Shown one piece after another: positions 18,193 to 26,780 of a stretch of DNA of 51,775 nucleotides. This DNA comes from Oceanobacillus polygoni (GTDB lineage Bacteria; Bacillota; Bacilli; Bacillales; Amphibacillaceae). Each line of letters starts with the position of its first letter. The first letter of the stretch is position 1. The translations under genes and the position numbers were made by a program. The DNA lies in NCBI RefSeq assembly GCF_008304605.1, contig NZ_PIJY01000045.1:1-51775 (forward strand). Reading direction: 5' to 3'. The notes under the pieces were generated by a model, which did not search any database, had not been told where the DNA came from, and worked only from the letters and a program-made list of their open reading frames with translations.

Positions 18193-19176
18193 GTGAATTT
18201 AACTGTTTTATTAATCACATTAGCGATTGCATTTCTCATTACCGTTCTTTTATCTCCAATATTTATACCATTTTTAAGAAGATTAAAGTTTGGGCAAAGC
18301 ATTAGAGAAGAAGGACCAAAATCACATTTGAAAAAAACAGGTACCCCTACAATGGGCGGTATCATGATTATATTTAGTGTTATTATCACATCGATTATAA
18401 TGGCAGCAAGAGTAACCGAATCTGGCATTGGCTATGAGTTATGGTTACTAGTTTTTGTTATCTTTGGATATGGGTTACTTGGATTTCTTGATGATTTCAT
18501 TAAAGTAGCAATGAAACGAAATCTTGGATTAACATCACTGCAAAAGTTACTTGGGCAAATAGTAATTGCACTTGTATTTTACTTTATTTTACGAAATCAC
18601 GGATTCTCAACCGCAGTTCAAATACCCGGAACCGATATTCAATGGGAACTCGGTTGGGGCTATGCGCTGTTAATTATATTTATGCTTGTTGGTGCTTCCA
18701 ACGCTGTAAATTTAACGGATGGGTTAGATGGTTTATTAGCTGGTACAGCCGCGATTGCATTTGGAGCATTTGCAATTCTTGCTTGGTATGGTACCGGACA
18801 AAATGAAGTAGCTGTGTTCGCCTTGGCTGTCGTTGGAGCATTACTCGGATTTCTTGTCTTTAATGCACATCCGGCAAAGGTGTTTATGGGAGATACAGGT
18901 TCACTCGCACTTGGAGGAGCAATTGCAGCTATTTCCATTTTGCTGAAAATGGAAATTCTGTTAGTCATTATTGGCGGCGTCTTCGTAATTGAAACACTTT
19001 CCGTTATTATTCAGGTTATTTCATTTAAAACAACGGGAAAACGTGTATTTAAAATGAGTCCATTACATCATCATTATGAATTGCTTGGTTGGTCAGAATG
19101 GCGGGTAGTAACAACATTTTGGCTTGTAGGACTTTTATTCGCCGCACTCGGCATTTATATTGAGGTGGGCTTATAA
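18193..19176 (+). CDS. mraY: Phospho-N-acetylmuramoyl-pentapeptide-transferase MraY
   Basis: MraY moves phospho-MurNAc-pentapeptide from UDP to undecaprenyl phosphate, making lipid I at the inner face of the membrane. The 327-aa protein has about ten transmembrane helices. It carries the family motifs [23 protein letters not shown] (catalytic aspartates), [20 protein letters not shown] and the histidine cluster HHHYE. The GTG start at 18193 is supported by GAGGAGG ten or so bases upstream. The stop overlaps the murD ATG (TAATG). With murG absent from this cluster, lipid I to lipid II conversion must be encoded elsewhere. Confidence 0.97.
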   Translation: MNLTVLLITLAIAFLITVLLSPIFIPFLRRLKFGQSIREEGPKSHLKKTGTPTMGGIMIIFSVIITSIIMAARVTESGIGYELWLLVFVIFGYGLLGFLDDFIKVAMKRNLGLTSLQKLLGQIVIALVFYFILRNHGFSTAVQIPGTDIQWELGWGYALLIIFMLVGASNAVNLTDGLDGLLAGTAAIAFGAFAILAWYGTGQNEVAVFALAVVGALLGFLVFNAHPAKVFMGDTGSLALGGAIAAISILLKMEILLVIIGGVFVIETLSVIIQVISFKTTGKRVFKMSPLHHHYELLGWSEWRVVTTFWLVGLLFAALGIYIEVGL

Positions 19177-20525
19177 TGAGAAAATTGATAGATTTCCCTT
19201 ATTCTAACATCGTTGTTTTAGGTCTTGCGCGAAGTGGAACAGCAGCTGCTGAAGCGCTACTTGCAAATAATAAAACAATTCGTGTGAATGATAAACAAGC
19301 AACAGAGCAGGATGAGGTTGTTATACGACTGAAAGAGATGGGTGCTGAAGTTGTAATAGGCTCCCATCCTATTTCCATTTTAGATGGAATGGATATCGTT
19401 GTGAAAAATCCTGGTATATCCTATGATAACCCGATTGTTGCTGAAGCGATGCAACGAGACATTCCGATTATTACGGAAATTGAATTAGCCTATTATTTAT
19501 TTGACGGTCCAATTATTGGGGTGACAGGTTCGAATGGAAAAACAACGACCACTACCTTGGTAACCGATATGCTCAAAAAAAGTGATCGCCCAGTTAAAGT
19601 GGCTGGAAATATTGGTATTGTAGCTACAGAAGCTGTGCAGTCGATGAAAGAGGATGAAGCGCTTGTCCTTGAGTTATCATCTTTTCAATTACAAGGAACT
19701 GAAAAATTTAGACCAACAACTGCCATCTTATTAAATATATTTGAAGCACATTTGGATTATCATAAGACGTTGGGCAATTATAAACAGGCAAAGTTTAATA
19801 TTTTTAGAAACCAGACGGAAGATGATTACCTTATTTATAATGCGGAGGATAAAGCTATTGCAGAAGAAGTAAAGGATGCACGTGCAAAGCTTGTTCCTTT
19901 TTCAGTTCAGCAAAAACTTGAAACAGGTGCTTGGATTGATGACAAGTATGCCTATTTCAAGAATGAAAAAATTATTGAATTGAGCAAAATTGTATTAGTC
20001 GGAGAGCATAATTTACAGAATATCTTAGCTGCAATAGCTGCTGCAAAGTTAAATGGTGCTACGAATGAAGGTATTTGTCAGGTATTAACGACATTTTCAG
20101 GTGTAGAGCATCGTTTACAATTTGTTGAAAATGTCAATGGACGACTATTTTACAATGATTCAAAAGCAACAAATATACTGGCGACCCAAAAAGCCTTAGA
20201 TTCATTTAAGCAGCCAACGATTCTTTTAGCAGGTGGACTTGATCGCGGGAATGCATTTACCGAGTTGCAGCCACACTTGAAACATGTTCGGGCAATGGTT
20301 GTATTCGGGCAGACTGCGAGCAAGCTAAAGCAGCTAGCGGCTGAGGTTGGTATTAAAAAAGTGGTTGAATCTGAGAATGTCGAAGATGCCGTGAAAGCAG
20401 CTTATTCGATTTCAGAGGAAAATGAAATTATTCTTTTGTCACCAGCGTGTGCGAGCTGGGATCAATATCGAACGTTTGAAGAAAGAGGAGACATGTTTGT
20501 ACAAGCCGTGCATAAGCTAGTATAG
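19176..20525 (+). CDS. murD: UDP-N-acetylmuramoyl-L-alanine:D-glutamate ligase MurD
   Basis: MurD adds D-glutamate to UDP-MurNAc-L-Ala. The 449-aa product has the N-terminal dinucleotide-like domain VVLGLARSGTAAAEALL, the ATP loop GVTGSNGKTTTTTLV (about residues 115-129), the central-domain EAHLDYH motif, and the C-terminal FYNDSKATN and LLSPACASWDQY motifs typical of MurD. It starts inside the mraY stop codon. A 130-nt gap before spoVE contains the long-range complementary pair AGGGGCA/TGCCCCT, which could fold the spoVE leader. Confidence 0.96.
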   Translation: MRKLIDFPYSNIVVLGLARSGTAAAEALLANNKTIRVNDKQATEQDEVVIRLKEMGAEVVIGSHPISILDGMDIVVKNPGISYDNPIVAEAMQRDIPIITEIELAYYLFDGPIIGVTGSNGKTTTTTLVTDMLKKSDRPVKVAGNIGIVATEAVQSMKEDEALVLELSSFQLQGTEKFRPTTAILLNIFEAHLDYHKTLGNYKQAKFNIFRNQTEDDYLIYNAEDKAIAEEVKDARAKLVPFSVQQKLETGAWIDDKYAYFKNEKIIELSKIVLVGEHNLQNILAAIAAAKLNGATNEGICQVLTTFSGVEHRLQFVENVNGRLFYNDSKATNILATQKALDSFKQPTILLAGGLDRGNAFTELQPHLKHVRAMVVFGQTASKLKQLAAEVGIKKVVESENVEDAVKAAYSISEENEIILLSPACASWDQYRTFEERGDMFVQAVHKLV

Positions 20526-20655
20526 GGGCAAATACAAAGATGGTTCGGTTGCTGAACGGAAGTAAGTCATCTATACCTATAGTTTCTTAATCAGAAAAAC
20601 GATATATAGCATACTGCAAATGCCCCTGGTCCAAAATTGGAAAAGGGGTGTTTTG

Positions 20656-21768
20656 TTGTTGAATAAACTTTTAAAAGAGCAAAGAAAACCGGATCTTCCT
20701 TTGCTTTTTATTATCGTTACTTTATTAGTTGTTGGGATTGTCATGGTGTATAGTTCTTCTTATATTTGGTCTGATTACAAATTTAATGACTCCTTTTACT
20801 ATTTAAAAAGGCAGCTGCTTTTTGCAGGAGCAGGAGTAGTTGCAATGTTTTTTTTCATGGTTATTCCGTATTATACATGGAAAAAATACGCTAATATCAT
20901 ACTCCTGCTATGCTTTACATTATTATTGCTTGTATTAATACCAGGAATCGGTATGGTACGCGGGGGAGCACAAAGCTGGATTGGTGTCGGTGCATTTAGT
21001 ATTCAACCATCCGAATTTATGAAACTTGGACTAATCATTTTTCTCGCCGCCATTCTATCTGCAAATCAAAAGTATATAACTTCTTTCAAAAAAGGATTTC
21101 TTCCATGTATTTTACTTGTTTTTACTGCTTTTGGATTAATTATGCTGCAGCCAGATCTTGGAACAGGGATGGTTCTTGTACTTACATGTATGATTATGAT
21201 TTTTGCTGCTGGAGCAAGATTGACGCATTTTTTTGGCCTTGCTGCAATAGGACTACTCGGTTTTGTAGGCTTGATTGCATCTGCACCATATCGGATCAGC
21301 CGAATTACTGCTTTTCTTAATCCTTGGGAAGACCCACTAGGCGATGGCTTCCAAATTATCCAGTCTTTATATGCGATTGGACCAGGAGGATTAATGGGGC
21401 TAGGATTAGGGAATAGCTTGCAGAAGTATTTTTATTTACCGGAGCCGCAAACGGATTTTATTTTTGCTATATTAGGTGAAGAGCTTGGATTTATTGGTGG
21501 AACTATAATCATTATTTTATTTTTCCTGCTTTTATGGCGAGGAATTAAAATCTCACTTGAAGCCCCAGACCTTTTTGGACGATTTTTAGCACTGGGAATT
21601 GCAGGAATGCTTGCAGTACAAGCGATGATTAATATAAGTGTGGTAATCGGACTAATTCCAGTTACAGGAATTACGTTACCATTTCTCAGCTATGGAGGAT
21701 CATCATTAACATTAACCTTATGTTCGGTTGGAATATTGTTAAATATTAGTATTTATTCAAAGATTTGA
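20656..21768 (+). CDS. spoVE: SEDS-family peptidoglycan polymerase SpoVE
   Basis: An integral membrane protein of 370 aa with about ten transmembrane segments. It belongs to the SEDS family (FtsW/RodA/SpoVE), glycosyltransferases that polymerise lipid II with a class B PBP partner. Family motifs include GAQSWIGVGAFSIQPSE, QPDLGTGMV, LGDGFQIIQSLYAIGPGG and FLSYGGSSL. The position after murD in a cluster that also carries spoVD supports SpoVE, although FtsW cannot be excluded by sequence alone. Three consecutive TTG codons (20653, 20656, 20659) follow an AGGGG ribosome site; 20656 has the best spacing. There is no good ATG. Confidence 0.88.
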   Translation: MLNKLLKEQRKPDLPLLFIIVTLLVVGIVMVYSSSYIWSDYKFNDSFYYLKRQLLFAGAGVVAMFFFMVIPYYTWKKYANIILLLCFTLLLLVLIPGIGMVRGGAQSWIGVGAFSIQPSEFMKLGLIIFLAAILSANQKYITSFKKGFLPCILLVFTAFGLIMLQPDLGTGMVLVLTCMIMIFAAGARLTHFFGLAAIGLLGFVGLIASAPYRISRITAFLNPWEDPLGDGFQIIQSLYAIGPGGLMGLGLGNSLQKYFYLPEPQTDFIFAILGEELGFIGGTIIIILFFLLLWRGIKISLEAPDLFGRFLALGIAGMLAVQAMINISVVIGLIPVTGITLPFLSYGGSSLTLTLCSVGILLNISIYSKI

Positions 21769-21872
21769 GGTGAACATCGTGCTATTTCCGTGATTGGCAA
21801 AAATTCACAGCCCTGTAACTGGAAAAACTTGATAAAGTATGGTAAGTACACTACATCTTCCACTACGTTTTA

Positions 21873-21921
21873 TGATATAATTCATGTAAACAGATAGAAA
21901 CGGCTTCGAAACTTGCCGTTT
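21873..21921 (+). promoter_or_regulatory. divIB promoter (extended -10) with early leader hairpin
   Basis: TGATATAAT (21873-21881) is an extended -10, so transcription would begin near 21888. AAACGGC (21898-21904) and GCCGTTT (21915-21921), followed by ATTCTTTT, form a terminator-like hairpin near the 5' end of the transcript, ahead of the ribosome site at 21951-21957. Confidence 0.4.
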
Positions 21922-21965
21922 ATTCTTTTGCTATCGTAAATACATGTATAAAGGAAGAAATGGGG

Positions 21966-22778
21966 ATGAGTAAAAAGAATATTGTTTCGATTGAGGATCG
22001 AATTCCGAAATTGAAACAAGCACGTAAGAAAAAAGCGAACCGACGTCTTATATTTTATCTTTCTATCTTTTTTTTCTTAATATCAATTATCGTCTATTTG
22101 CAATCACCATTGAGCCATATTAAAACGATTGACGTGAATGGAAATACGTATGTGAGTGATGAAGAGATTATTGAGAGTAGTAATTTAACGACAGATACAA
22201 ATATATGGACAATTAATCGATCGGAAATTGTGCAATTAATAAATAAAAACCCTATCTTAGAATCTGCTACTGTTAGTAGAAAGCTACCATGGACAATTGA
22301 GATTCAGGTGACAGAACAACAGATTGTTGGATATATTCGCAACGAGACAGCGTATAATCCTGTATTAGGGAATGGCGAAATTCTAAATGTTACGAATGAT
22401 ACGTTAAACGGTGATGCTCCGCTAATTTATGGGTTTGATGATGATACATATCTGCATAGAATGGCTGAGGAGCTAAAGGAACTGCCTAGTAGCATCATGA
22501 AAATTATTTCGGAAGTCCATTGGGTCCCTTCTGAAGAGAATAAGAATAACGTGCTTCTTTATATGAATGATGGTTATATTGTAAAAGGAACGATTCGTGA
22601 CTTCGCTGAAAAAATGGAAGTTTATCCATCAATCGTTGCGCAGCTTGATCCTGAGGAAAAAGGGATTATTCATATTGGTATAGGCATCTATTTCGAGTCT
22701 TTTAATCAAGAAGATGAAGAAGATATGACAGAAATAGAAGGAATTCCTGATGATGAGGAATCTATGGAAGTCGAATAA
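21966..22778 (+). CDS. divIB: Cell division protein DivIB (FtsQ)
   Basis: A bitopic divisome protein (270 aa) that stabilises the FtsL-DivIC complex. Its layout is a short basic cytoplasmic N-terminus with VSIEDRIPKLKQARKKK, one transmembrane helix (about residues 27-46), a POTRA domain beginning SPLSHIKTIDVNGN, a beta domain and a very acidic C-terminal tail. Homology to B. subtilis DivIB is clear through the N-terminal region. ATG 21966 is preferred to ATG 21960 because AAGGAAG (21951-21957) is only 2 nt from the latter. In B. subtilis murG and murB precede it; here it has its own promoter. Confidence 0.93.
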   Translation: MSKKNIVSIEDRIPKLKQARKKKANRRLIFYLSIFFFLISIIVYLQSPLSHIKTIDVNGNTYVSDEEIIESSNLTTDTNIWTINRSEIVQLINKNPILESATVSRKLPWTIEIQVTEQQIVGYIRNETAYNPVLGNGEILNVTNDTLNGDAPLIYGFDDDTYLHRMAEELKELPSSIMKIISEVHWVPSEENKNNVLLYMNDGYIVKGTIRDFAEKMEVYPSIVAQLDPEEKGIIHIGIGIYFESFNQEDEEDMTEIEGIPDDEESMEVE

Positions 22779-22845
22779 ATAAATGTTGTGGTAAGAAAGT
22801 CATATAAATGGCTCTGTCTACGAAAGATATATAAGATATTCATAG

Positions 22846-22962
22846 GGGGATGTTCGAAATGTCCGATGAAAATGACTCATCGTAGTTCGACGTAAAAGAC
22901 GTGTTGGTGTCGGCGTTGTGACATTAGCCGGCCTTAGGTCTTTTCATCCTCCTTTTGAACAC
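22846..22962 (+). repeat. Structured intergenic repeat, family 2, copy B
   Basis: This 117-bp element begins GGGGGATGTTCGAAATGTCCG and ends GGTCTTTTCATCC then TTGAACAC. Its ends match the reverse complement of 4601-4749 while the interior differs. CGATGA/TCATCG and GTCGGC/GCCGGC stems lie inside. It sits between divIB and ftsA, where ylxW, ylxX and sbp occur in B. subtilis. Confidence 0.6.
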
Positions 22963-23152
22963 ATATTGTAGGAAAAATTTAGATTTTTTAAAGCGTTAAG
23001 AAGGGATATTGCCATCTTTTGTGGAATAACCTATATATGTTTTATTTTTTTACTGATTTCCTATAAAATAGTAGATTATACACTAGATAAAAAAGTAAGT
23101 TCATAGAAACGACAGTAATACTGGATGTTTCTGATTCTGGAGGTGCCTTTTG
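22963..23152 (+). promoter_or_regulatory. AT-rich ftsA leader region
   Basis: This 190-nt stretch is AT-rich with several TATAAAAT-like sequences near 23060-23070 that could be -10 elements, but no pair meets a full promoter consensus. A strong ribosome site GGAGGTG (23139-23145) serves ftsA. I found no sigma-H promoter match, although B. subtilis has one here. Confidence 0.25.
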
Positions 23153-24436
23153 TTGAATAATAGTGAAATATTAGTAAGTCTTGATATAGGTACAACAGCG
23201 ATTAAAGTCATTATTGGAGAAGTTTTAAACGATTCATTGAATATAATCGGGGTTGGGACCGCTAAATCAAATGGTATGAAAAAAGGTGCAATTGTTGATA
23301 TTGATCAAACGGTTCATTCGATTCGAAACGCGGTAGAACAAGCTGAACGTATGGTAGGGATGCAGATTGAAAGTGTCGTCGTTGGGATAAACGGAAACCA
23401 CGTTCAATTACAACCTTGTCATGGTGTAGTAGCAGTTCAAAGTGAAAACCGTGAAATTGGTGATGAAGATGTAACAAGAGTCATCGATGGAGCACAAGTG
23501 ATTTCGATACCACCAGAACGCGAAATTATTGATGTCATTCCAAAACAGTTTATTGTTGACGGTTTGGATGAAATTACGGATCCACGCGGTATGATTGGTG
23601 TTCGCCTGGAAATGGAAGGTACAATTATTACATGTTCCAAGACGGTCCTGCATAACATTTTAAAATGTGTTGAGCGTGCTAATTTGCAAGTATCCGATAT
23701 TTGCCTTCAACCACTTGCAGCCGGAACTATTGCACTTTCAAAAGATGAAAAGAATATGGGTGTTGCGCTAATTGATGTTGGTGGTGGGTGCACGACCGTT
23801 TCTGTTTTTGGAAATGATCATCTAGTTTCCACAAGTATCATTAGCTTAGGTGGAGACAATATTACGAAAGATTTGTCGATCGGGCTAAGAACATCTACTG
23901 AAGAGGCCGAAGACATTAAGCTGAATTATGGACATGCTTTTTATGATGATGCATCTGAAGAAGAAACGTTTGAAGTTTCAATTATCGGAAGCAATACGAG
24001 AGAAACCTATAATCAGCTACAAATTTCTGATATGATTGAGGCAAGACTTGAAGAAATTTATGCTTATGTTGAAAGAGAAATTAGAAAAATGGGATACCAA
24101 GAGCTTCCTGGAGGCTATGTACTGACTGGTGGAACAAGTTCAATGCCTGGAAGTCTTGAGCTTGCGCAAGACCTATTCCGTTCAAATGTTCGCGTAGCCA
24201 TCCCAGATTACATAGGTGTTAGAGAAGCGCAATATACAGCAGGAATTGGAATATTGCAGTTCGCTTATCATAATGCGAAAATACAAGGGAAAGATCTATA
24301 TCCATCTGTAGTTGAGGATACAACAGAGCCAAAACCAAAACGACCGCAAAAACAGCCAAAGGTCAAAAAAGAAACGAAAGAAAATAAGAAAAAAGACTCT
24401 AGTTTTGCTAATTTATTTAAGTATTTCTTTGATTAA
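23153..24436 (+). CDS. ftsA: Cell division protein FtsA
   Basis: FtsA is the actin-like protein that tethers FtsZ to the membrane and recruits later divisome proteins. The 427-aa product has ATP-binding motifs SLDIGTTAIKVIIGE (about residues 8-22), LIDVGGGCTTVSVF and LTGGTSSMPG, the extra 1C domain of FtsA, a charged linker (about 385-412) and a C-terminal amphipathic membrane-targeting helix, SSFANLFKYFFD. The start is one of two TTG codons; 23153 gives MNNSEI, matching the B. subtilis N-terminus, and sits 7 nt after GGAGGTG. The 191-nt gap to ftsZ contains an 85-nt repeat. Confidence 0.95.
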   Translation: MNNSEILVSLDIGTTAIKVIIGEVLNDSLNIIGVGTAKSNGMKKGAIVDIDQTVHSIRNAVEQAERMVGMQIESVVVGINGNHVQLQPCHGVVAVQSENREIGDEDVTRVIDGAQVISIPPEREIIDVIPKQFIVDGLDEITDPRGMIGVRLEMEGTIITCSKTVLHNILKCVERANLQVSDICLQPLAAGTIALSKDEKNMGVALIDVGGGCTTVSVFGNDHLVSTSIISLGGDNITKDLSIGLRTSTEEAEDIKLNYGHAFYDDASEEETFEVSIIGSNTRETYNQLQISDMIEARLEEIYAYVEREIRKMGYQELPGGYVLTGGTSSMPGSLELAQDLFRSNVRVAIPDYIGVREAQYTAGIGILQFAYHNAKIQGKDLYPSVVEDTTEPKPKRPQKQPKVKKETKENKKKDSSFANLFKYFFD

Positions 24437-24476
24437 GAATAACTGATGTGAATTGAAAAAGGTAATGAAACTTTTT

Positions 24477-24561
24477 GGCAGGTAAGAAAGTATAAAACTT
24501 TAATATCTGCATAAGCGCAACTATGGCATTCGACTAAAAGCCTGACGAACGCCAAGTTTTC
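24477..24561 (+). repeat. 85-nt two-hairpin repeat, copy 1 (ftsZ leader)
   Basis: The same 85-nt unit recurs at 38551-38635 with about 70 of 85 bases identical by eye. It contains AAAGT/ACTTT nested in GCAGGTA/TATCTGC, and GGCATTCG (24525-24532) pairing with CGAACGCC (24546-24553). It lies in the ftsA-ftsZ gap in the direction of transcription. Confidence 0.75.
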
Positions 24562-24627
24562 TAAAGAGATCACATTGAAATTAGCTTCTGGAATTCTTGT
24601 AATTTTGCACATTAGGAGGAAAGAAAT

Positions 24628-25782
24628 ATGTTAGAGTTTGATACAAATATGGAGGAATTAGCAACAATTAAAGTCATCGGTGTAGGTGGCGGTGGGAATA
24701 ATGCTGTAAACCGAATGATCGAGCATGGAGTTGAAGGTGTAGAATTTATAGCGGTAAATACCGATGCTCAGGCTTTGAATTTGTCTAAAGCAGAAACAAC
24801 AATACAAATAGGTGGTAAACTGACACGTGGTCTTGGAGCAGGTGCAAATCCGGAAGTTGGAAAGAAAGCTGCCGAAGAGAGCAAAGAACAGCTAGAAGAA
24901 GTATTGCAAGGTGCTGATATGGTATTTGTAACTGCTGGAATGGGTGGTGGTACCGGAACTGGTGCTGCTCCTGTAATTGCACAAGTTGCCAAAGATCTTG
25001 GAGCACTAACTGTAGGTGTTGTAACACGTCCATTCTCTTTTGAAGGAAGAAGACGCTCTACCCAAGCAATTTCTGGAATTGATACACTTAAAGGAAGTGT
25101 TGATACATTAATCGTTATTCCAAATGATCGCTTACTTGAAATTGTAGACAAAAACACACCAATGCTTGAAGCATTCCGTGAAGCTGATAATGTATTACGA
25201 CAAGGTGTACAAGGTATCTCGGATTTAATTGCGAAGCCAGGTCTAATTAACGTTGACTTTGCTGACGTTAAAACAATTATGTTTGATAAAGGTTCTGCAC
25301 TTATGGGGATCGGTATTGCAACTGGTGAAACGCGTGCAACAGAAGCTGCGAAAAAAGCAATCTCATCTCCGTTACTGGAGACTTCCATTGATGGTGCACA
25401 TGGTATTCTAATGAATATTACTGGCGGTACGAACTTAAGCCTTTATGAAGTTCAAGAAGCTGCAGATTTAGTTACATCAGCAGCAGATAAAGAAGTAAAT
25501 GTCATCTTTGGTTCCGTTATTAACGAAAACTTAAATGATGAAATTGTTGTTACAGTAATTGCAACAGGGTTTGACGAGACCGTACAGCCAAAAGCTGAAA
25601 TGAAGCAAAAACAGCATCGTCCGATGGTTGGACAAAACCAGCATGCTGCAACGAGAGAAGAGCCTGTTCAAAGAGAGCAGCGCGAGCCACAGCAGCACCA
25701 GCAACAACAACCTCGTGTAAGACAAGAGGATGACGAGCTGGATATCCCTACGTTTTTAAGAAATCGAAACCGTAATCGATAA
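24628..25782 (+). CDS. ftsZ: Cell division protein FtsZ
   Basis: FtsZ is the tubulin-like GTPase that forms the Z ring. The 384-aa product has the N-terminal [18 protein letters not shown], the GTP-binding signature [10 protein letters not shown] (residues 106-115) and the T7-loop region of the catalytic site. A Gln/Arg-rich flexible linker (about residues 320-365) follows. The conserved C-terminal peptide [14 protein letters not shown] binds FtsA, SepF and other partners. AGGAGGAAAG before the ATG is a strong ribosome site. The gene ends the dcw cluster and is followed by a hairpin and a long gene-free stretch. Confidence 0.98.
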   Translation: MLEFDTNMEELATIKVIGVGGGGNNAVNRMIEHGVEGVEFIAVNTDAQALNLSKAETTIQIGGKLTRGLGAGANPEVGKKAAEESKEQLEEVLQGADMVFVTAGMGGGTGTGAAPVIAQVAKDLGALTVGVVTRPFSFEGRRRSTQAISGIDTLKGSVDTLIVIPNDRLLEIVDKNTPMLEAFREADNVLRQGVQGISDLIAKPGLINVDFADVKTIMFDKGSALMGIGIATGETRATEAAKKAISSPLLETSIDGAHGILMNITGGTNLSLYEVQEAADLVTSAADKEVNVIFGSVINENLNDEIVVTVIATGFDETVQPKAEMKQKQHRPMVGQNQHAATREEPVQREQREPQQHQQQQPRVRQEDDELDIPTFLRNRNRNR

Positions 25783-25803
25783 ATATGAATTAAGAATTAG
25801 ATG

Positions 25804-25840
25804 GAAAAGAGCAGATGATCTATGATTATCTGCTCTTTTC
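25804..25840 (+). terminator. Terminator after ftsZ
   Basis: GAAAAGAGCAGAT (25804-25816) pairs with ATCTGCTCTTTTC (25828-25840), a 13-bp perfect stem. The downstream T content is modest. Confidence 0.7.
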
Positions 25841-26017
25841 ATGTTTCAAACGCTCTATTCACCTTAATTACAGTATTTCACTTCCAATCTAATTAACTCA
25901 ACTAGCTAGCTAACTTCTACGTAAAATGATTCTTATCATTACCTTCATAAACTATATTTGAATATTAGTATTGCACACTTAATATAAACTGCGAACAAAC
26001 TTTTGATTGTTAAGTTT

Positions 26018-26291
26018 GAGCAGATCCCACCGTCCGGGATCGTTCCGGGTAGTCGCTTTCCGCGGGCACGGCCTCAGCCACCTCGAGAAAACCACTCTGC
26101 GGGGTCTTCGGACACGTGCTGTTCCCGCAGGAGTCGACTGCCCTTCACTCACTCAGACTGGTTAGAGCAACAATAGTGTTTCGTTTAACTATATTAGCAA
26201 TAGGCAGCAAGCCAGTACTAGCGAAGGAAATACACGCAGACTCCTCTGGCCACGGAAAGCGAAGTGTATTTCCGGAGCGGGTATACGCTCT
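26018..26291 (+). repeat. GC-rich composite repeat downstream of ftsZ (modules X and Y)
   Basis: Module X begins GAGCA, passes through CCGTCCGGGATCG and ends CACGTGCTGTTCCCGCAGGA. Module Y is bounded by the perfect inverted repeat GGAAATACAC (26226-26235) and GTGTATTTCC (26264-26273), followed by GAGCGGGTATACGC. Both modules recur, reverse-complemented, at 48905-49301. The composition is much richer in G+C than the surroundings. A 76-codon frame from 26116 crosses both modules and is not credible. Confidence 0.75.
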
Positions 26292-26355
26292 AACTAGAAT
26301 TGCACATTATATCACAGTGTCCTTCAAATACAATGAAAGCACCTAAATAAAATTT

Positions 26356-26427
26356 GAGTCTGCTTACAGACTCCCAGAGATTAAAAAAATGTTAATTCGA
26401 AATCATTTTAGACATTGATTTCGAATT
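26356..26427. other. Two perfect hairpins in the ftsZ-spoIIGA gap
   Basis: GAGTCTG (26356-26362) pairs with CAGACTC (26367-26373) around CTTA. AATTCGAAATCA (26394-26405) pairs with TGATTTCGAATT (26416-26427) around a 10-nt loop. Neither has a strong T run. The rest of the gap from 26428 to 26608 shows nothing I recognise. Confidence 0.4.
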
Positions 26428-26608
26428 CGATCTAGGGAGTTTCGTTAATTTCCGCTGAAAGAGTTAGGTTATTCCTATATAGGATAATTTTTAATTTATG
26501 CATATTGATTCTAGAAGTCTCTGACATATAACGCAAAAATCGCTATAGCTATAATCCGTTTGAACATGCGTTGACCTCAAAACAGTCAAATACTCCACGA
26601 CAAACTTA

Positions 26609-26638
26609 TTGACAAATAGTGAAAATTAGCTTTTATAC
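26609..26638 (+). promoter_or_regulatory. Candidate promoter for spoIIGA-sigE
   Basis: TTGACA (26609-26614) with an 18-nt spacer and TTATAC (26633-26638) resembles a sigma-A promoter. CGACAAA at 26598-26604 and CGACAGA further downstream are partial Spo0A-box matches on the opposite strand. In B. subtilis this operon uses sigma-A with Spo0A-P; here the Spo0A sites are weak. Confidence 0.4.
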
Positions 26639-26780
26639 GCACACAAGAAGCGACAGACTTTGCTTCGATACTCTACTATACTCGTTAGTAATTCCTCAAA
26701 CTTAAGGCTGTTTCATTATCTATGAAAATACCTTTGAAAATATATATTCCGAAATGATTTGCCAGGAAGGAAGAGAGAAA

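Noticed and set aside
21769..21965. A degraded murG or murB remnant between spoVE and divIB
   Set aside because: The 197 nt contain stops in all frames, and I see no residual MurG or MurB motif.
24477..24561. CRISPR-like repeat interpretation
   Set aside because: The two copies are 14 kb apart, there is no regular spacer array and no cas gene is in the window.
24768..25388. A 206-codon minus-strand frame opposite ftsZ
   Set aside because: It is a shadow of ftsZ with low-complexity Ser/Pro/Ala content; ftsZ is strongly supported on the plus strand.
26116..26346. A 76-codon plus-strand open frame in the ftsZ-spoIIGA gap
   Set aside because: It runs across both modules of a GC-rich repeat, lacks a ribosome site and encodes no recognisable motif.
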